Below, piece after piece: positions 1 to 6,874 of a DNA stretch of 64,000 nucleotides. The stretch covers positions 1 to 64,000 of the forward strand of contig CAZAVY010000001.1 of assembly GCA_964488685.1 (NCBI GenBank), given 5' to 3'. Both the position numbers and the translations under genes were made by a program. This DNA comes from GCA-001735895 sp964488685. GTDB taxonomy: Bacteria; Pseudomonadota; Gammaproteobacteria; GCA-001735895. Positions within the stretch are counted from its first letter, which is position 1, and each line of letters starts with the position of its first letter. The notes under the pieces are model-generated. The model worked only from the letters and a program-made list of their open reading frames with translations, had not been told where the DNA came from and did no database searches.

Positions 1-226
1 GACCCCTCGATACTTCTTGATTTTGGAGAGAAGGGTGTTTATGTGGCCTATACTCGAGCCTGATCGCAAGATCAAATCCCGCCCCTGGGGTTTTGGTTAT
101 GAGCGTAATTGGGAAACCGTTTGTTGTCGTTTCATTCAATTTGAGACTCCAATTTGCGGACCTGTGGTCCTGCAGTTGTTGTGCCCAAGGGATCCCCACG
201 ACCGGAACCGGTCGTAGGGTCAGCAG
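1..226. other. No supportable gene at left edge
   Basis: Positions 1-60 can be read in frame 1 as the last 20 codons of a protein ending LLDFGEKGVYVAYTRA, with a stop at 61-63. It could be the tail of a gene that begins outside the window, but nothing confirms this. A longer frame at 17-217 has no ribosome-binding site and no family resemblance. An 8-bp inverted repeat (ACGACCGG/CCGGTCGT, about 198-215) has no T-run, so I do not call it a terminator. Confidence 0.3.
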
Positions 227-463
227 CTATTTCAGGTCGTCAAGACTGGCGCCGAAATTAATGTGAAAGGGCTGTCCCTCAATCACGAATGCGGGCACCG
301 ACTTGACGCCCGCGCTTTCGGCATCGGCAAGGCGGCTGGGGGAGTCGCCAAGATGGACGATCTCGACATTGAATTTCGCGTTATCGAGGCTCTCGGCAAA
401 TTGCAGTTCCGCGTCGACACAGACCGGACATCCGGCGTGGTAGAAGATGGCTTTCGAACTCAT
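227..463 (-). CDS. Glutaredoxin-like thioredoxin-fold protein
   Basis: This 78-residue protein has the thioredoxin-fold layout: a beta strand, then a CPVC active-site motif at residues 12-15, then a cis-proline signature (SVPAF, about residues 55-59). The two-cysteine CxxC motif suggests thiol-disulfide exchange in the cytoplasm, since no signal peptide is present. The start is supported by an AGGAG ribosome-binding site at 470-474, eight bases before the ATG. It lies about 100 bases downstream of a secreted-protein gene on the same strand and is probably co-transcribed with it. The substrate is unknown. The fold is secure; the physiological role is not. Confidence 0.8.
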   Translation of the reverse strand: MSSKAIFYHAGCPVCVDAELQFAESLDNAKFNVEIVHLGDSPSRLADAESAGVKSVPAFVIEGQPFHINFGASLDDLK

Positions 464-565
464 GGTTAGCTCCTGTGATGTTTGATGAACAGTGTTTCAA
501 GTTGCCGGTCGAAGCTTGAGGCAAACACACGGCGGCGCCCCAAGCAACGAACCGCCAGATCGGTC

Positions 566-1282
566 TCACTTCTGGACCGTGATTCGGCCAGGCAGCGATA
601 AATCGCCGGAGGCGACGTCGTGCACGCCCGTCACGCAAAGTAGCGGGGCCACTGTCTTTTGGTTGATCTGCAATTTTGCGGTCACCGCATCGAACGAGAC
701 ATTTTCGCTCTCACCGACAGGTACCGTGATTCTCGCAATACGGCCGTCGAGGATGGGGCTCATGCCGGGACTGTCGAGGGCAATTGGCAGATAAGGCGCA
801 GTGGCCGGCAGCAGATCGACACCCGGTGAAACATCACGAACTTTCAGACCGGCCTCGCAGGCCTCGTCCTCGACCAACACGATCCAGTGGGAGTGCCAAT
901 CGGCACCGTCATTCGCCGGGTCGCCATCCTGGTTTTCATCGTAGAGCGGCGTATCGTCAAAGTCCGGGTGGGCCGTTATAGCCAGTGACAGGATGCCCGA
1001 ATCCTTGTCAAAGCCAACAACAGAAGGATCGAGGCTGGTCGGCCACACGTAAGATTCCACTTTCGCACCGGCCAGTTGTCCAATTGGAACCGGTTTCACG
1101 CTGCCGGCATCGCCAACCAGTTCCATGATGAACGTCGTCAATCGACCATCGGTCGTTACCCCTGCCTTCGTGATGTCAAATGCGGCGGCAGTATCGGGAT
1201 CAACGTCGCTCACGATCTCATGGGCTACGGCAGCGTTGCAAGCGAATCCGGCCAGCAGAGTCGCGATGAGGGGGTAATTCAT
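566..1282 (-). CDS. Secreted protein of unknown function with an acidic calcium-type loop
   Basis: I do not recognise a family for this 238-residue protein. Residues 1-20 form a typical Sec signal peptide ending AVA, so the mature protein starts near His21 and is probably periplasmic. Residues 115-125 (DENQDGDPAND) resemble an EF-hand or calcium-binding loop, followed directly by a WHSHW motif at 129-133. Three cysteines remain outside the leader or at its edge (about 14, 142, 216). The gene is divergent from the MarR-type gene at 1370 across an 87-base intergenic region and runs towards the glutaredoxin-like gene. A MarR-controlled secreted protein with thiol chemistry nearby is an inference from position only. 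Confidence 0.65.
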   Translation of the reverse strand: MNYPLIATLLAGFACNAAVAHEIVSDVDPDTAAAFDITKAGVTTDGRLTTFIMELVGDAGSVKPVPIGQLAGAKVESYVWPTSLDPSVVGFDKDSGILSLAITAHPDFDDTPLYDENQDGDPANDGADWHSHWIVLVEDEACEAGLKVRDVSPGVDLLPATAPYLPIALDSPGMSPILDGRIARITVPVGESENVSFDAVTAKLQINQKTVAPLLCVTGVHDVASGDLSLPGRITVQK

Positions 1283-1369
1283 GAGTTACTCCAATTAGTT
1301 TTGAGTCGATACCAATAGGAGTTTATTCATAGGAAGTTCAAATTGCAAGAATTGTTTTGACTCGCTACT

Positions 1370-1942
1370 ATGGTAGCGATGAATCATAAGCCTGCAGAAC
1401 ATGTCGCCGCTCTGATCGAGAGAATCGGGCGCCTACTAAGTACCGAAGCGCACGCGGAGGGTCTGTTGCCGGTACAATGGGAGGCATTGCGATATCTCAA
1501 CAAAGCCAATCGGTTTTCCAGGAGCCCGGCGGCCTTGACCGCCTATTTGGGCCTTACCAAAGGTACCGTGTCACAGTCGTTGAACACCCTGGAATCGCGG
1601 GGACTGGTGAAAAAGCGGGTTGATGGGAAGGACCGTCGCAGCAAGCATCTGTCTTTAACCAAAAAGGGTGAAGATTTGCTGCTTCGAGATCCACTGGATG
1701 AGACAGTATCGGCAATTGATCAATTGGCGAAAACCTCCCAACAGGGACTTGCGAAAGGCTTGGAGGCAATCCTTACCGGTCGCTTATCCGCGCAGGACCG
1801 CCAACCGTTTGGACAGTGTTGCGACTGCCGCTATTTCGCGAATCGACACGCCGACGGTGATCCCCACTACTGCCAGTTGTTGGGTGAGAAGCTGGCGGAG
1901 AATGATGCGTTAGCGATTTGTGTAGAGCAATTGCCGCGTTAG
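1370..1942 (+). CDS. MarR-family regulator with C-terminal cysteine cluster
   Basis: Residues 30-105 form a winged helix-turn-helix of MarR type: the helix pair around LTKGTVSQSLNTLESRGLV is followed by a basic wing with VDGKDRRSKHLSLT. The tail beyond residue 145 is unusual, with cysteines at about 150, 151, 153, 168 and 184 spaced like a zinc or iron-sulfur site. Such a tail would allow redox or metal sensing, which is an inference. Two ATGs are possible, at 1370 and 1379; the second is equally plausible. It is divergent from the secreted-protein gene ending at 566, so the shared intergenic region 1283-1369 is the likely target of autoregulation. Confidence 0.85.
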   Translation: MVAMNHKPAEHVAALIERIGRLLSTEAHAEGLLPVQWEALRYLNKANRFSRSPAALTAYLGLTKGTVSQSLNTLESRGLVKKRVDGKDRRSKHLSLTKKGEDLLLRDPLDETVSAIDQLAKTSQQGLAKGLEAILTGRLSAQDRQPFGQCCDCRYFANRHADGDPHYCQLLGEKLAENDALAICVEQLPR

Positions 1943-1962
1943 TAACGGTTCACGCGTTCTAA

Positions 1963-2358
1963 ATAGGCTTTGATGCAGCATACGAAGAGCGGGACGCTGC
2001 AATGTCTCCCGCAAACACATTGATGATGGTCAAGCCGCCGGTATCGAGAATCGGCAGCGCGAAGAAAACGGAAATCTCGGCGGTGATTCTGGAGAGTCCG
2101 CATGGCGATAAATACGATACCACCATCGATCGAGAATCCGCATTCGAAAAACTCGCAACGCGCGCCGGGGCAGCGGCCAAAGCCGCAGCCGAAAATAAGC
2201 CTTCACGGAAACGCACCCACACTGCACAAAAAACAGGGAGTCGCAGGCGCCAGGGCATCGGGGAGACGTTTGTTAAGCGTGTTGTACGCAGTCTTGGCGG
2301 CAGAGCGGGACGTGCGTTGGTGCGGGGTATCTTGGGTTCGCTTTTTAAAGGCCGTTAA
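1963..2358 (+). pseudogene. C-terminal remnant of a DUF853 / HerA-like helicase (YjgR type)
   Basis: The frame opens just after a stop at 1960-1962 and reads through MVKPPVSRIG, a KYDTTIDRESAFEKL stretch, a lysine/arginine-rich linker and the terminal block RGILGSLFKGR. This order matches my recollection of the extreme C-terminus of the DUF853 (YjgR) P-loop ATPases, whose full length is around 500 residues. Only about 130 codons remain and the ATPase core is absent. An ATG at 2002 could start translation, but there is no good ribosome-binding site. I infer a 5'-truncated relic left by a deletion next to the MarR gene. If not, it would be a small basic protein of unknown function. Confidence 0.6.
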
Positions 2359-2376
2359 AATCCGATTTACATCTAC

Positions 2377-2412
2377 ACGTTTGCTTGTACGTTTGCTTGT
2401 ACGTTTGCTTGT
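2377..2412. repeat. Three perfect copies of a 12-bp tandem repeat
   Basis: The unit ACGTTTGCTTGT occurs three times without mismatch at 2377-2388, 2389-2400 and 2401-2412. A decayed fourth copy follows (ACCTGTGCTTGA). It lies just after the DUF853 remnant, in non-coding DNA. Confidence 0.9.
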
Positions 2413-2591
2413 ACCTGTGCTTGAAATTAATCGGGATTACAGCTTTTACCTTTAACAACTGCGTTCGGCGATTTACGACATGACAGTGCAGACAGCGCGT
2501 CTCTTCAATATAATCTGCTGCGTATTTAAACAATTGTGTTGCATTGGTGAAGGCAGATTTGATAGCGACAGCAGATTATTGGGGATTTTAG

Positions 2592-3596
2592 ATGCGCGCT
2601 TATGAAATAGTATCGGAAGGTGGTTTGGACGCCCTTGCCCTGAGCCAAAGGCAATCGCCGCAACCGGGGCAGGGTGAAATTCTTGTCGGTGTTCGTGCGT
2701 CGTCAATAAACTATCGTGATCTTTCAACAATTGAAGATCCAGTCCCGCGTGGCATATCCTTCCCGCGTATTCCGAACTCTGACGGTGCTGGTGAGGTGAT
2801 CGGTGTCGGTGCTGGCGTCACCAGATTTAAAACCGGGGATCGTGTCGCAGGATGTTTCTTTCAGAACTGGTCCGACGGTCGAATTTCAGCTGAAGCCATG
2901 GCGAGCGCAATGGGTGGTGCCGTCGATGGAGTTCTCGCCGAACAAGCGGTGTTACGCGAGACTGGAGCGGTGCATATTCCATCTCATATGTCTTTTGAGG
3001 AAGCATCGACGCTTCCCTGTGCCGGATTGACGGCCTGGAACTGCCTGCTCGAACAAGGCGGGCTGAAACCGGGAAATACGGCACTGTTTCTCGGCACTGG
3101 CGGCGTATCCATCTTCGGCTTGCAAATTGCAAAAATAATGGGTGCGCGGACGATAATCACCTCATCCAGTGACGAAAAACTGGAGCGCGCCAAAGGCCTG
3201 GGTGCAAATCAGTTGATCAACTATCGCCGGAACCCTGATTGGGAAGCCGAGGTTCTGGAATTGACCAATGGCGTCGGTGTCGATGTGGCAATAGAAACCG
3301 GCGGTGGCGGGACTCTGGAGAAAACAATCGAGGCCACTCGAATTGGCGGAACCATCAGTCTGATCGGAGTCTTAACGAGCGGGACGATCAATCCCACGAC
3401 CATAATGCGGAAATCAATTCGTCTTCAAGGCGTCTATGTTGGAAACCGACGAATGTTCGAAGATATGAATGCGGCATTTGCCTTGAACCAGGTACATCCG
3501 GTTGTTGATCAGATATTTGATTTTGAAGATGCACGCTCAGGCTACCACGTCATGCGTGAAGCAGGTCATTTTGGCAAGCTGGTGGTCAAGTTCTAA
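2592..3596 (+). CDS. Zinc-independent medium-chain dehydrogenase/reductase (quinone oxidoreductase-like)
   Basis: This is a 334-residue NAD(P)-dependent oxidoreductase of the MDR superfamily. An N-terminal GroES-like domain (about 1-130) contains the SINYRD and PNSDGAGEV blocks typical of the family. A Rossmann domain follows, with GTGGVSIFGLQIAK at 168-181 for cofactor binding. The catalytic and structural zinc ligands of alcohol dehydrogenases are missing, which places it with quinone oxidoreductase or enoyl-reductase-like members. The substrate cannot be inferred. It is a single-gene unit closed by a terminator at 3608-3627, directly before a partial tRNA copy. Length and both ends look intact. 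Confidence 0.88.
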   Translation: MRAYEIVSEGGLDALALSQRQSPQPGQGEILVGVRASSINYRDLSTIEDPVPRGISFPRIPNSDGAGEVIGVGAGVTRFKTGDRVAGCFFQNWSDGRISAEAMASAMGGAVDGVLAEQAVLRETGAVHIPSHMSFEEASTLPCAGLTAWNCLLEQGGLKPGNTALFLGTGGVSIFGLQIAKIMGARTIITSSSDEKLERAKGLGANQLINYRRNPDWEAEVLELTNGVGVDVAIETGGGGTLEKTIEATRIGGTISLIGVLTSGTINPTTIMRKSIRLQGVYVGNRRMFEDMNAAFALNQVHPVVDQIFDFEDARSGYHVMREAGHFGKLVVKF

Positions 3597-3607
3597 ACGC
3601 AAAAAAA

Positions 3608-3627
3608 CCCCTTACGGGGGTCTTTTT
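3608..3627 (+). terminator. Rho-independent terminator after the MDR gene
   Basis: CCCC at 3608-3611 and GGGG at 3616-3619 pair across a TTAC loop, followed by a TCTTTTT run. Seven A residues upstream make it potentially bidirectional. It begins 11 bases after the MDR stop codon. Confidence 0.8.
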
Positions 3628-3631
3628 ATGA

Positions 3632-3679
3632 ATGGCGCGCCTGGAGAGATTCGAACTCCCGACCGCTCGGTTCGTAGCC
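3632..3679 (-). repeat. Left copy of a 48-bp tRNA-Arg 3'-half direct repeat (putative att site)
   Basis: These 48 bases are identical to 6719-6766, which is the 3' half of the intact tRNA-Arg, from the anticodon loop through the T arm and acceptor to the encoded CCA, plus one flanking base. Identity stops abruptly at 3680. The 5' half of a tRNA is absent here, so this is not a functional tRNA. A copy of a tRNA 3' end facing an intact tRNA in the same orientation is the classic footprint of tyrosine-recombinase integration. On that reading, this is the displaced original 3' end and the intact gene at 6720-6796 was restored by the element. Confidence 0.85.
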
Positions 3680-3947
3680 TTAACTGTGAAATAGTAAGTA
3701 TATATAAATCAACAACTTGCGGTCTTGATCAATCTCGAAATGTAGTAATAAGTAGTGTAAATGAGTCTTATTTAGTGCTGTACTGGTACATTATTGCTAC
3801 ATATGCATGACGCGCAGCTCCCTGGCACAATCTTCCATGCCTGTTCAACTCCGGATGCTTCAGAAAAACGTGGTCTGCCCCCTGCTCTCAGTTTGACAAA
3901 CCCATGCAATCTTTGGTTGCTATTTAATAAGCTGGAACAATACCCGG

Positions 3948-4064
3948 TCAATTCCCCAGGATATTCCTCGTATCCTTTTTGACTAGTTTTGCAGCTTTCT
4001 TCTCTTTAGGCGACATTGCCGGCTTTTTTTTGGCATCGCGTTTGTTTTTGTGCTCTTTACTCAT
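3948..4064 (-). CDS. Small lysine-rich protein (38 aa)
   Basis: The ATG at 4064-4062 is preceded by a good ribosome-binding site (AGGAGTG at 4071-4077), and the frame ends at a TGA at 3948-3950. The product is 38 residues, starts MSKEHKNKRDAKKKP, and carries a PKEKKAAK block; about a third of its residues are lysine. I recall similar tiny lysine-rich proteins in other Proteobacteria but know no function. It could bind nucleic acid because of its charge, which is speculation. It is below usual length cut-offs and easily missed. It lies inside the tRNA-Arg-bounded segment. Confidence 0.6.
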   Translation of the reverse strand: MSKEHKNKRDAKKKPAMSPKEKKAAKLVKKDTRNILGN

Positions 4065-4366
4065 GTTATTCACTCCTGATAATTAATGGGACATCTTCAA
4101 TTCCAACAAGTCCTTCATTTGGGCCTGTTTTACCTTGCTGATTAACTTGCTGATTAACTTGCAACTTCTGAATTCGTTAAGGACTGGTAGCCCGTCCGCT
4201 GGGGCTGGTAGCAAAGGCCGATATTGTAGGAATGGCTGACTTTGTCGGTGAATGCAACCACTGGCTATTTCAGCTCACGGCTTCTGGTTTGTATAGTCAG
4301 GAAATGATAAAGAGTATACCACATGCAGGTGCTATGCTGCGTGCAAAATGAACCAGGTCTAATCAT

Positions 4367-4441
4367 GGTGAGCGAATTGTTGAGATTGGCAGTGGCCCAG
4401 GTATGCTTGCCTATGAACTTGCATTTCAGGTGGCGACGAGG
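4367..4441 (+). pseudogene. Fragment of a SAM-dependent methyltransferase (motif I)
   Basis: In one frame this stretch reads GERIVEIGSGPGMLAYELA, which matches motif I (E-x-G-x-G-P-G) of class I S-adenosylmethionine-dependent methyltransferases together with the strand before it. Continuity is lost on both sides: upstream there are stops in this frame, and downstream it runs into the tail of the opposite-strand GH130 remnant. Only about 25 codons are recognisable. It is a relic with no coding capacity. Confidence 0.45.
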
Positions 4442-4447
4442 GTCTCA

Positions 4448-4804
4448 TCATTGGTGCTTGCTTCTACTATCAAAACGGCGGACGGCATTATTGAGGCATA
4501 GATCAACCAGATCATCGACACGTGCCACGCCAGCACACATGACAGTATCCGCACCACCCCAGTATATTTTGACGCCACCGTCATCATCCTCTACCGCACC
4601 GCAGGTAAAAACAACATTGTGCACGTAACCCGTTATCTCCCATGGACTTTCCGGGGCCAGTACCCATTCGTCGGCGATGCCGATAACTTTCGCAGGATTT
4701 TCCAGATCATGTAAGGCCACGCCGAGACGATACACTGCACCGTCCATGGTTTCGAATACACCGTGGTAAATACAAAGCCAACCACGGTCGGTGCGGGTTG
4801 AGGG
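4448..4804 (-). pseudogene. C-terminal remnant of a GH130 glycoside phosphorylase/hydrolase
   Basis: Reading on the minus strand from about 4804, the frame gives RGWLCIYHGV, then VYRLGVALHDLENPAKVIG, DEWVLAPESPWE, NVVFTCGAV and KIYWGGADTVMCAGVA. These match the last strands of the five-bladed beta-propeller of GH130 enzymes (mannosyl-phosphorylases and related mannosidases). About 118 codons survive of an expected 300 or more. The upstream edge coincides with the palindrome at 4801-4855, where the frame meets a stop, so the 5' part was probably lost by a rearrangement there. No in-frame stop interrupts what remains. Confidence 0.65.
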
Positions 4805-4852
4805 TCAGGTCTTTGGATTTGGATTAATTCAAAACCAAAGACCTGGCACCGA
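4802..4852. repeat. REP-like imperfect palindrome beginning GGGTCAG
   Basis: Arms 4806-4825 and 4826-4845 pair with two mismatches and no loop. The outer 11 bases (CAGGTCTTTGG/CCAAAGACCTG) are perfect. It shares the GGGTCAG edge and the size of the perfect palindrome at 6652-6701 and truncates the GH130 remnant. These features resemble REP sequences associated with RAYT transposases, but no such transposase is in the window. Confidence 0.6.
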
Positions 4853-4855
4853 AAA

Positions 4856-5174
4856 GTTTGACACCGTATGGTTCATAACATTGAAAAGATAAAGAATTAC
4901 GGTCAATTACTGCATTAAACCAGGTGAAAAGGATAAATAGAACAGCGGAGCGGGCAGAGTTGAAATCGATAAAGAATAACGGCGCAGTAGGTCGCATGAA
5001 AAACAAAAAACGACTGGATGGAATCGCGCCCTTTCGCGGGATTTTTCTACAGCCTCGTTAGGTTACTCTGACTGGACGTAGTTCATCTTTGGATCCGTCT
5101 TGTTACCTGCGATAACTCGAATGGGTCGTGTAGGAAAGGTGAAGTGCCCCAGTCGTTGGATGATCTGTTTGGTG
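4856..5174. other. Gap without a gene between the GH130 remnant and the FecR gene
   Basis: No reading frame here has a plausible start, ribosome-binding site or family resemblance. The stretch lies inside the tRNA-Arg-bounded segment and reads as decayed DNA. Confidence 0.5.
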
Positions 5175-6374
5175 CTAGTCGTCTTTGATCAGAGTCCAGT
5201 ATCCTCTGATAATTCCTCTTCGTTGATCTCGAATCTTGAAGTCACCCTTCAACGAGCCGTCTTCCTGCACGATCCAGGTGCCTGCGCCTTCCTTGAACTC
5301 GCCGCCCAAGGCTTCCAGTTGAAAGGTGAAAGTTACTTCCTCGTCGTCGATTTTCCCTTTAATCACGCCGTCCCGATCACCTTCGAATTCGCCCTCTATT
5401 TTGTCACCCTTTTGTGTCAGGGTGAATTCGAGGTCGGGATTGGCTCCGAAAAACCATTGTCTATCGGCAGGCGGTAAGCCCCTGTACTTGACCTCGTCGG
5501 TCTCGTATTCACCGGCAATATTGAGCTCTGTGGCTTCCTCTTCGCTGGCAGAGGTAGCCGCAACCACAGCAACTCCCACTGGGGAATCAATTGCCTGCGA
5601 CTCGTCATCTGATATCTGAATGTTGTCAAAATCAAGTTGGCTGGGTGATGGTATTTTATCTAAGCTCTGGAAAGCGGGAATAAAACTGAGTTTAACCGGT
5701 AGCGAATTTAAATCGGAAACATGCCCGGACTCACCTTGTTGTAATTCCAGTGGCTCGCCGACCGCGAAATTCTGGAGAAAAATCCGGCCCTCATCGACGT
5801 TGACATACAAACCCTCTTTTATTTTTGCGGCGGCATCACTATCTGTGAGTTGTTTTTCTTCAGCCGCGCAATCGGAACCACAGATCCGTGTGTTAAATTC
5901 AGTTCCGCGAATTCCTATGGTAGCGACCGGTGTATTGAGTCGGTACCCGGGTGGATTTGCCTTGCCGATAAGCCCAGTAACCAACCTGAGGCCGCCGCGT
6001 AGCAGATTCAATACTGCGCTCTGATTACTACTGCTGTCATTGCCCTCGTCACCCATATCCAGCTGGTTGACGCGAAACGCAGAATAGGGTCGAAGTGTCA
6101 TTCGGCTGTCGTCTTTCAGCTGGATGACAGCGATACTGGCGGCGCCGGTCACAATCAGTTCATTCTGCTTCAGATCATCGTCTTTTACTGCTTTTCTGGT
6201 TTCGCCTGAACTTGACTCGATGGTGACATCACCGCGGGCAAATTTGAGGGTCCCCACCGGATCAGCAGCCTGTACTAAAGTTGATAGAAACATACTCAAA
6301 ATCAAAATTATCAGAGTGGGCACGCTGACGCGAAAATTCGTATTGCCGGATGGATCGGAAATGGCTTTGTGCAT
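5175..6374 (-). CDS. FecR-domain secreted protein
   Basis: This 399-residue protein has an N-terminal membrane/signal segment at about residues 19-37 (hydrophobic, ending VQAAD). A FecR domain follows at about 40-190, recognisable from GTLKFARGDV, the LKDDSRMTLRPYSAF strand, and TPVATIGIRGTEF at 149-160. The C-terminal half is acidic and ends in a predicted beta-rich region (about 300-399) with repeated short strands. Classical FecR relays iron-siderophore signals to a sigma factor, but no sigma factor or TonB receptor adjoins this gene, so it belongs to the orphan FecR type often linked to surface structures. It is the only full-size gene in the tRNA-Arg-bounded segment and so may be cargo. 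Confidence 0.82.
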   Translation of the reverse strand: MHKAISDPSGNTNFRVSVPTLIILILSMFLSTLVQAADPVGTLKFARGDVTIESSSGETRKAVKDDDLKQNELIVTGAASIAVIQLKDDSRMTLRPYSAFRVNQLDMGDEGNDSSSNQSAVLNLLRGGLRLVTGLIGKANPPGYRLNTPVATIGIRGTEFNTRICGSDCAAEEKQLTDSDAAAKIKEGLYVNVDEGRIFLQNFAVGEPLELQQGESGHVSDLNSLPVKLSFIPAFQSLDKIPSPSQLDFDNIQISDDESQAIDSPVGVAVVAATSASEEEATELNIAGEYETDEVKYRGLPPADRQWFFGANPDLEFTLTQKGDKIEGEFEGDRDGVIKGKIDDEEVTFTFQLEALGGEFKEGAGTWIVQEDGSLKGDFKIRDQRRGIIRGYWTLIKDD

Positions 6375-6651
6375 GTTGTCTTCCGGATAGGTAGTTTGGT
6401 TACTACACTGGTAACTTGCAAAAATCTAGCACCTACAAGCTTGATAGCAAAAATATCTATGCGACAGCTTTGTGCGGCGATAAGAGATTATACTACACGA
6501 AACGAGTGTCTGTTCCTGATCTAAATTACGAATTCCCGAACTCCGGGGACAGTATACCTATCTGTCCAACGTCTTCTTGGGGCCTGGTCGCCTCGGTGCC
6601 AATAACTTACCCGTCAGGATTTCAAGCTTGGAAAAAACCGGAAAAAAGCCG

Positions 6652-6701
6652 GGGTCAGATAACAGTTTCCACTAATATTAGTGGAAACTGTTATCTGACC
6701 C
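6652..6701. repeat. Perfect 50-bp palindrome (25-bp arms, no loop)
   Basis: Arm 6652-6676 (GGGTCAGATAACAGTTTCC plus ACTAAT) is the exact reverse complement of 6677-6701. It lies 18 bases outside the 3' end of tRNA-Arg and shares the GGGTCAG edge with the palindrome at 4802-4852. Perfect arms imply recent arrival or gene conversion. It could form a cruciform or act as a transcription stop. Confidence 0.9.
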
Positions 6702-6719
6702 GAATGGCCTTTTCATGGA

Positions 6720-6796
6720 TGGCGCGCCTGGAGAGATTCGAACTCCCGACCGCTCGGTTCGTAGCCGAGTACTCTATCCAGCTGAGCTACAGGCGC
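6720..6796 (-). tRNA. tRNA-Arg (anticodon ACG)
   Basis: On the minus strand the acceptor GCGCCTG (6796-6790) pairs with CAGGCGC, followed by discriminator G and an encoded CCA (6722-6720). The D arm, the anticodon stem CTCGG/CCGAG with loop CTACGAA, and the T arm GGGAG-TTCGAAT-CTCTC all fold. The anticodon ACG is the inosine-modified arginine species reading CGU, CGC and CGA. Its 3' half is duplicated at 3632-3679. Confidence 0.97.
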
Positions 6797-6874
6797 ATTG
6801 TGAAGGCGCGATTCTACGGATTTTTAGATGGCTTTACCAGTCCAATGGCCTGCCGATGCCCCCGCTTTTCGGCC

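Larger units (their letters stand above)
3680..6718. mobile_element. Remnant integrated element at tRNA-Arg (about 3 kb, no integrase)
   Basis: The segment lies between the two tRNA-Arg 3'-half repeats. It contains a 38-residue lysine-rich gene (3948-4064), a methyltransferase scrap, a truncated GH130 gene, two palindromic repeats and a complete FecR-domain gene. Positions 3680-3947 are A+T-rich with no supportable gene. No integrase, transposase or relaxase reading frame is recognisable on either strand, so any mobility functions have been lost. The claim of an integrated island rests on the direct repeats and the patchwork of truncated genes; it is not based on a recombinase. Confidence 0.65.

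Noticed and set aside
198..215. ACGACCGG inverted repeat as a terminator
   Set aside because: No T-run and only a two-base loop, so it is sterically unlikely as a hairpin.
17..217. Sixty-six-codon frame at the left edge
   Set aside because: No ribosome-binding site, no recognisable motif, and codon pattern unlike the neighbouring genes.
2102..2455. Overlapping frame of 117 codons on the same strand as the DUF853 relic
   Set aside because: It is an out-of-frame shadow; the other frame has the DUF853 signature.
3502..3810. Frame covering the partial tRNA copy
   Set aside because: It arises because the tRNA repeat and the surrounding sequence are open by chance.
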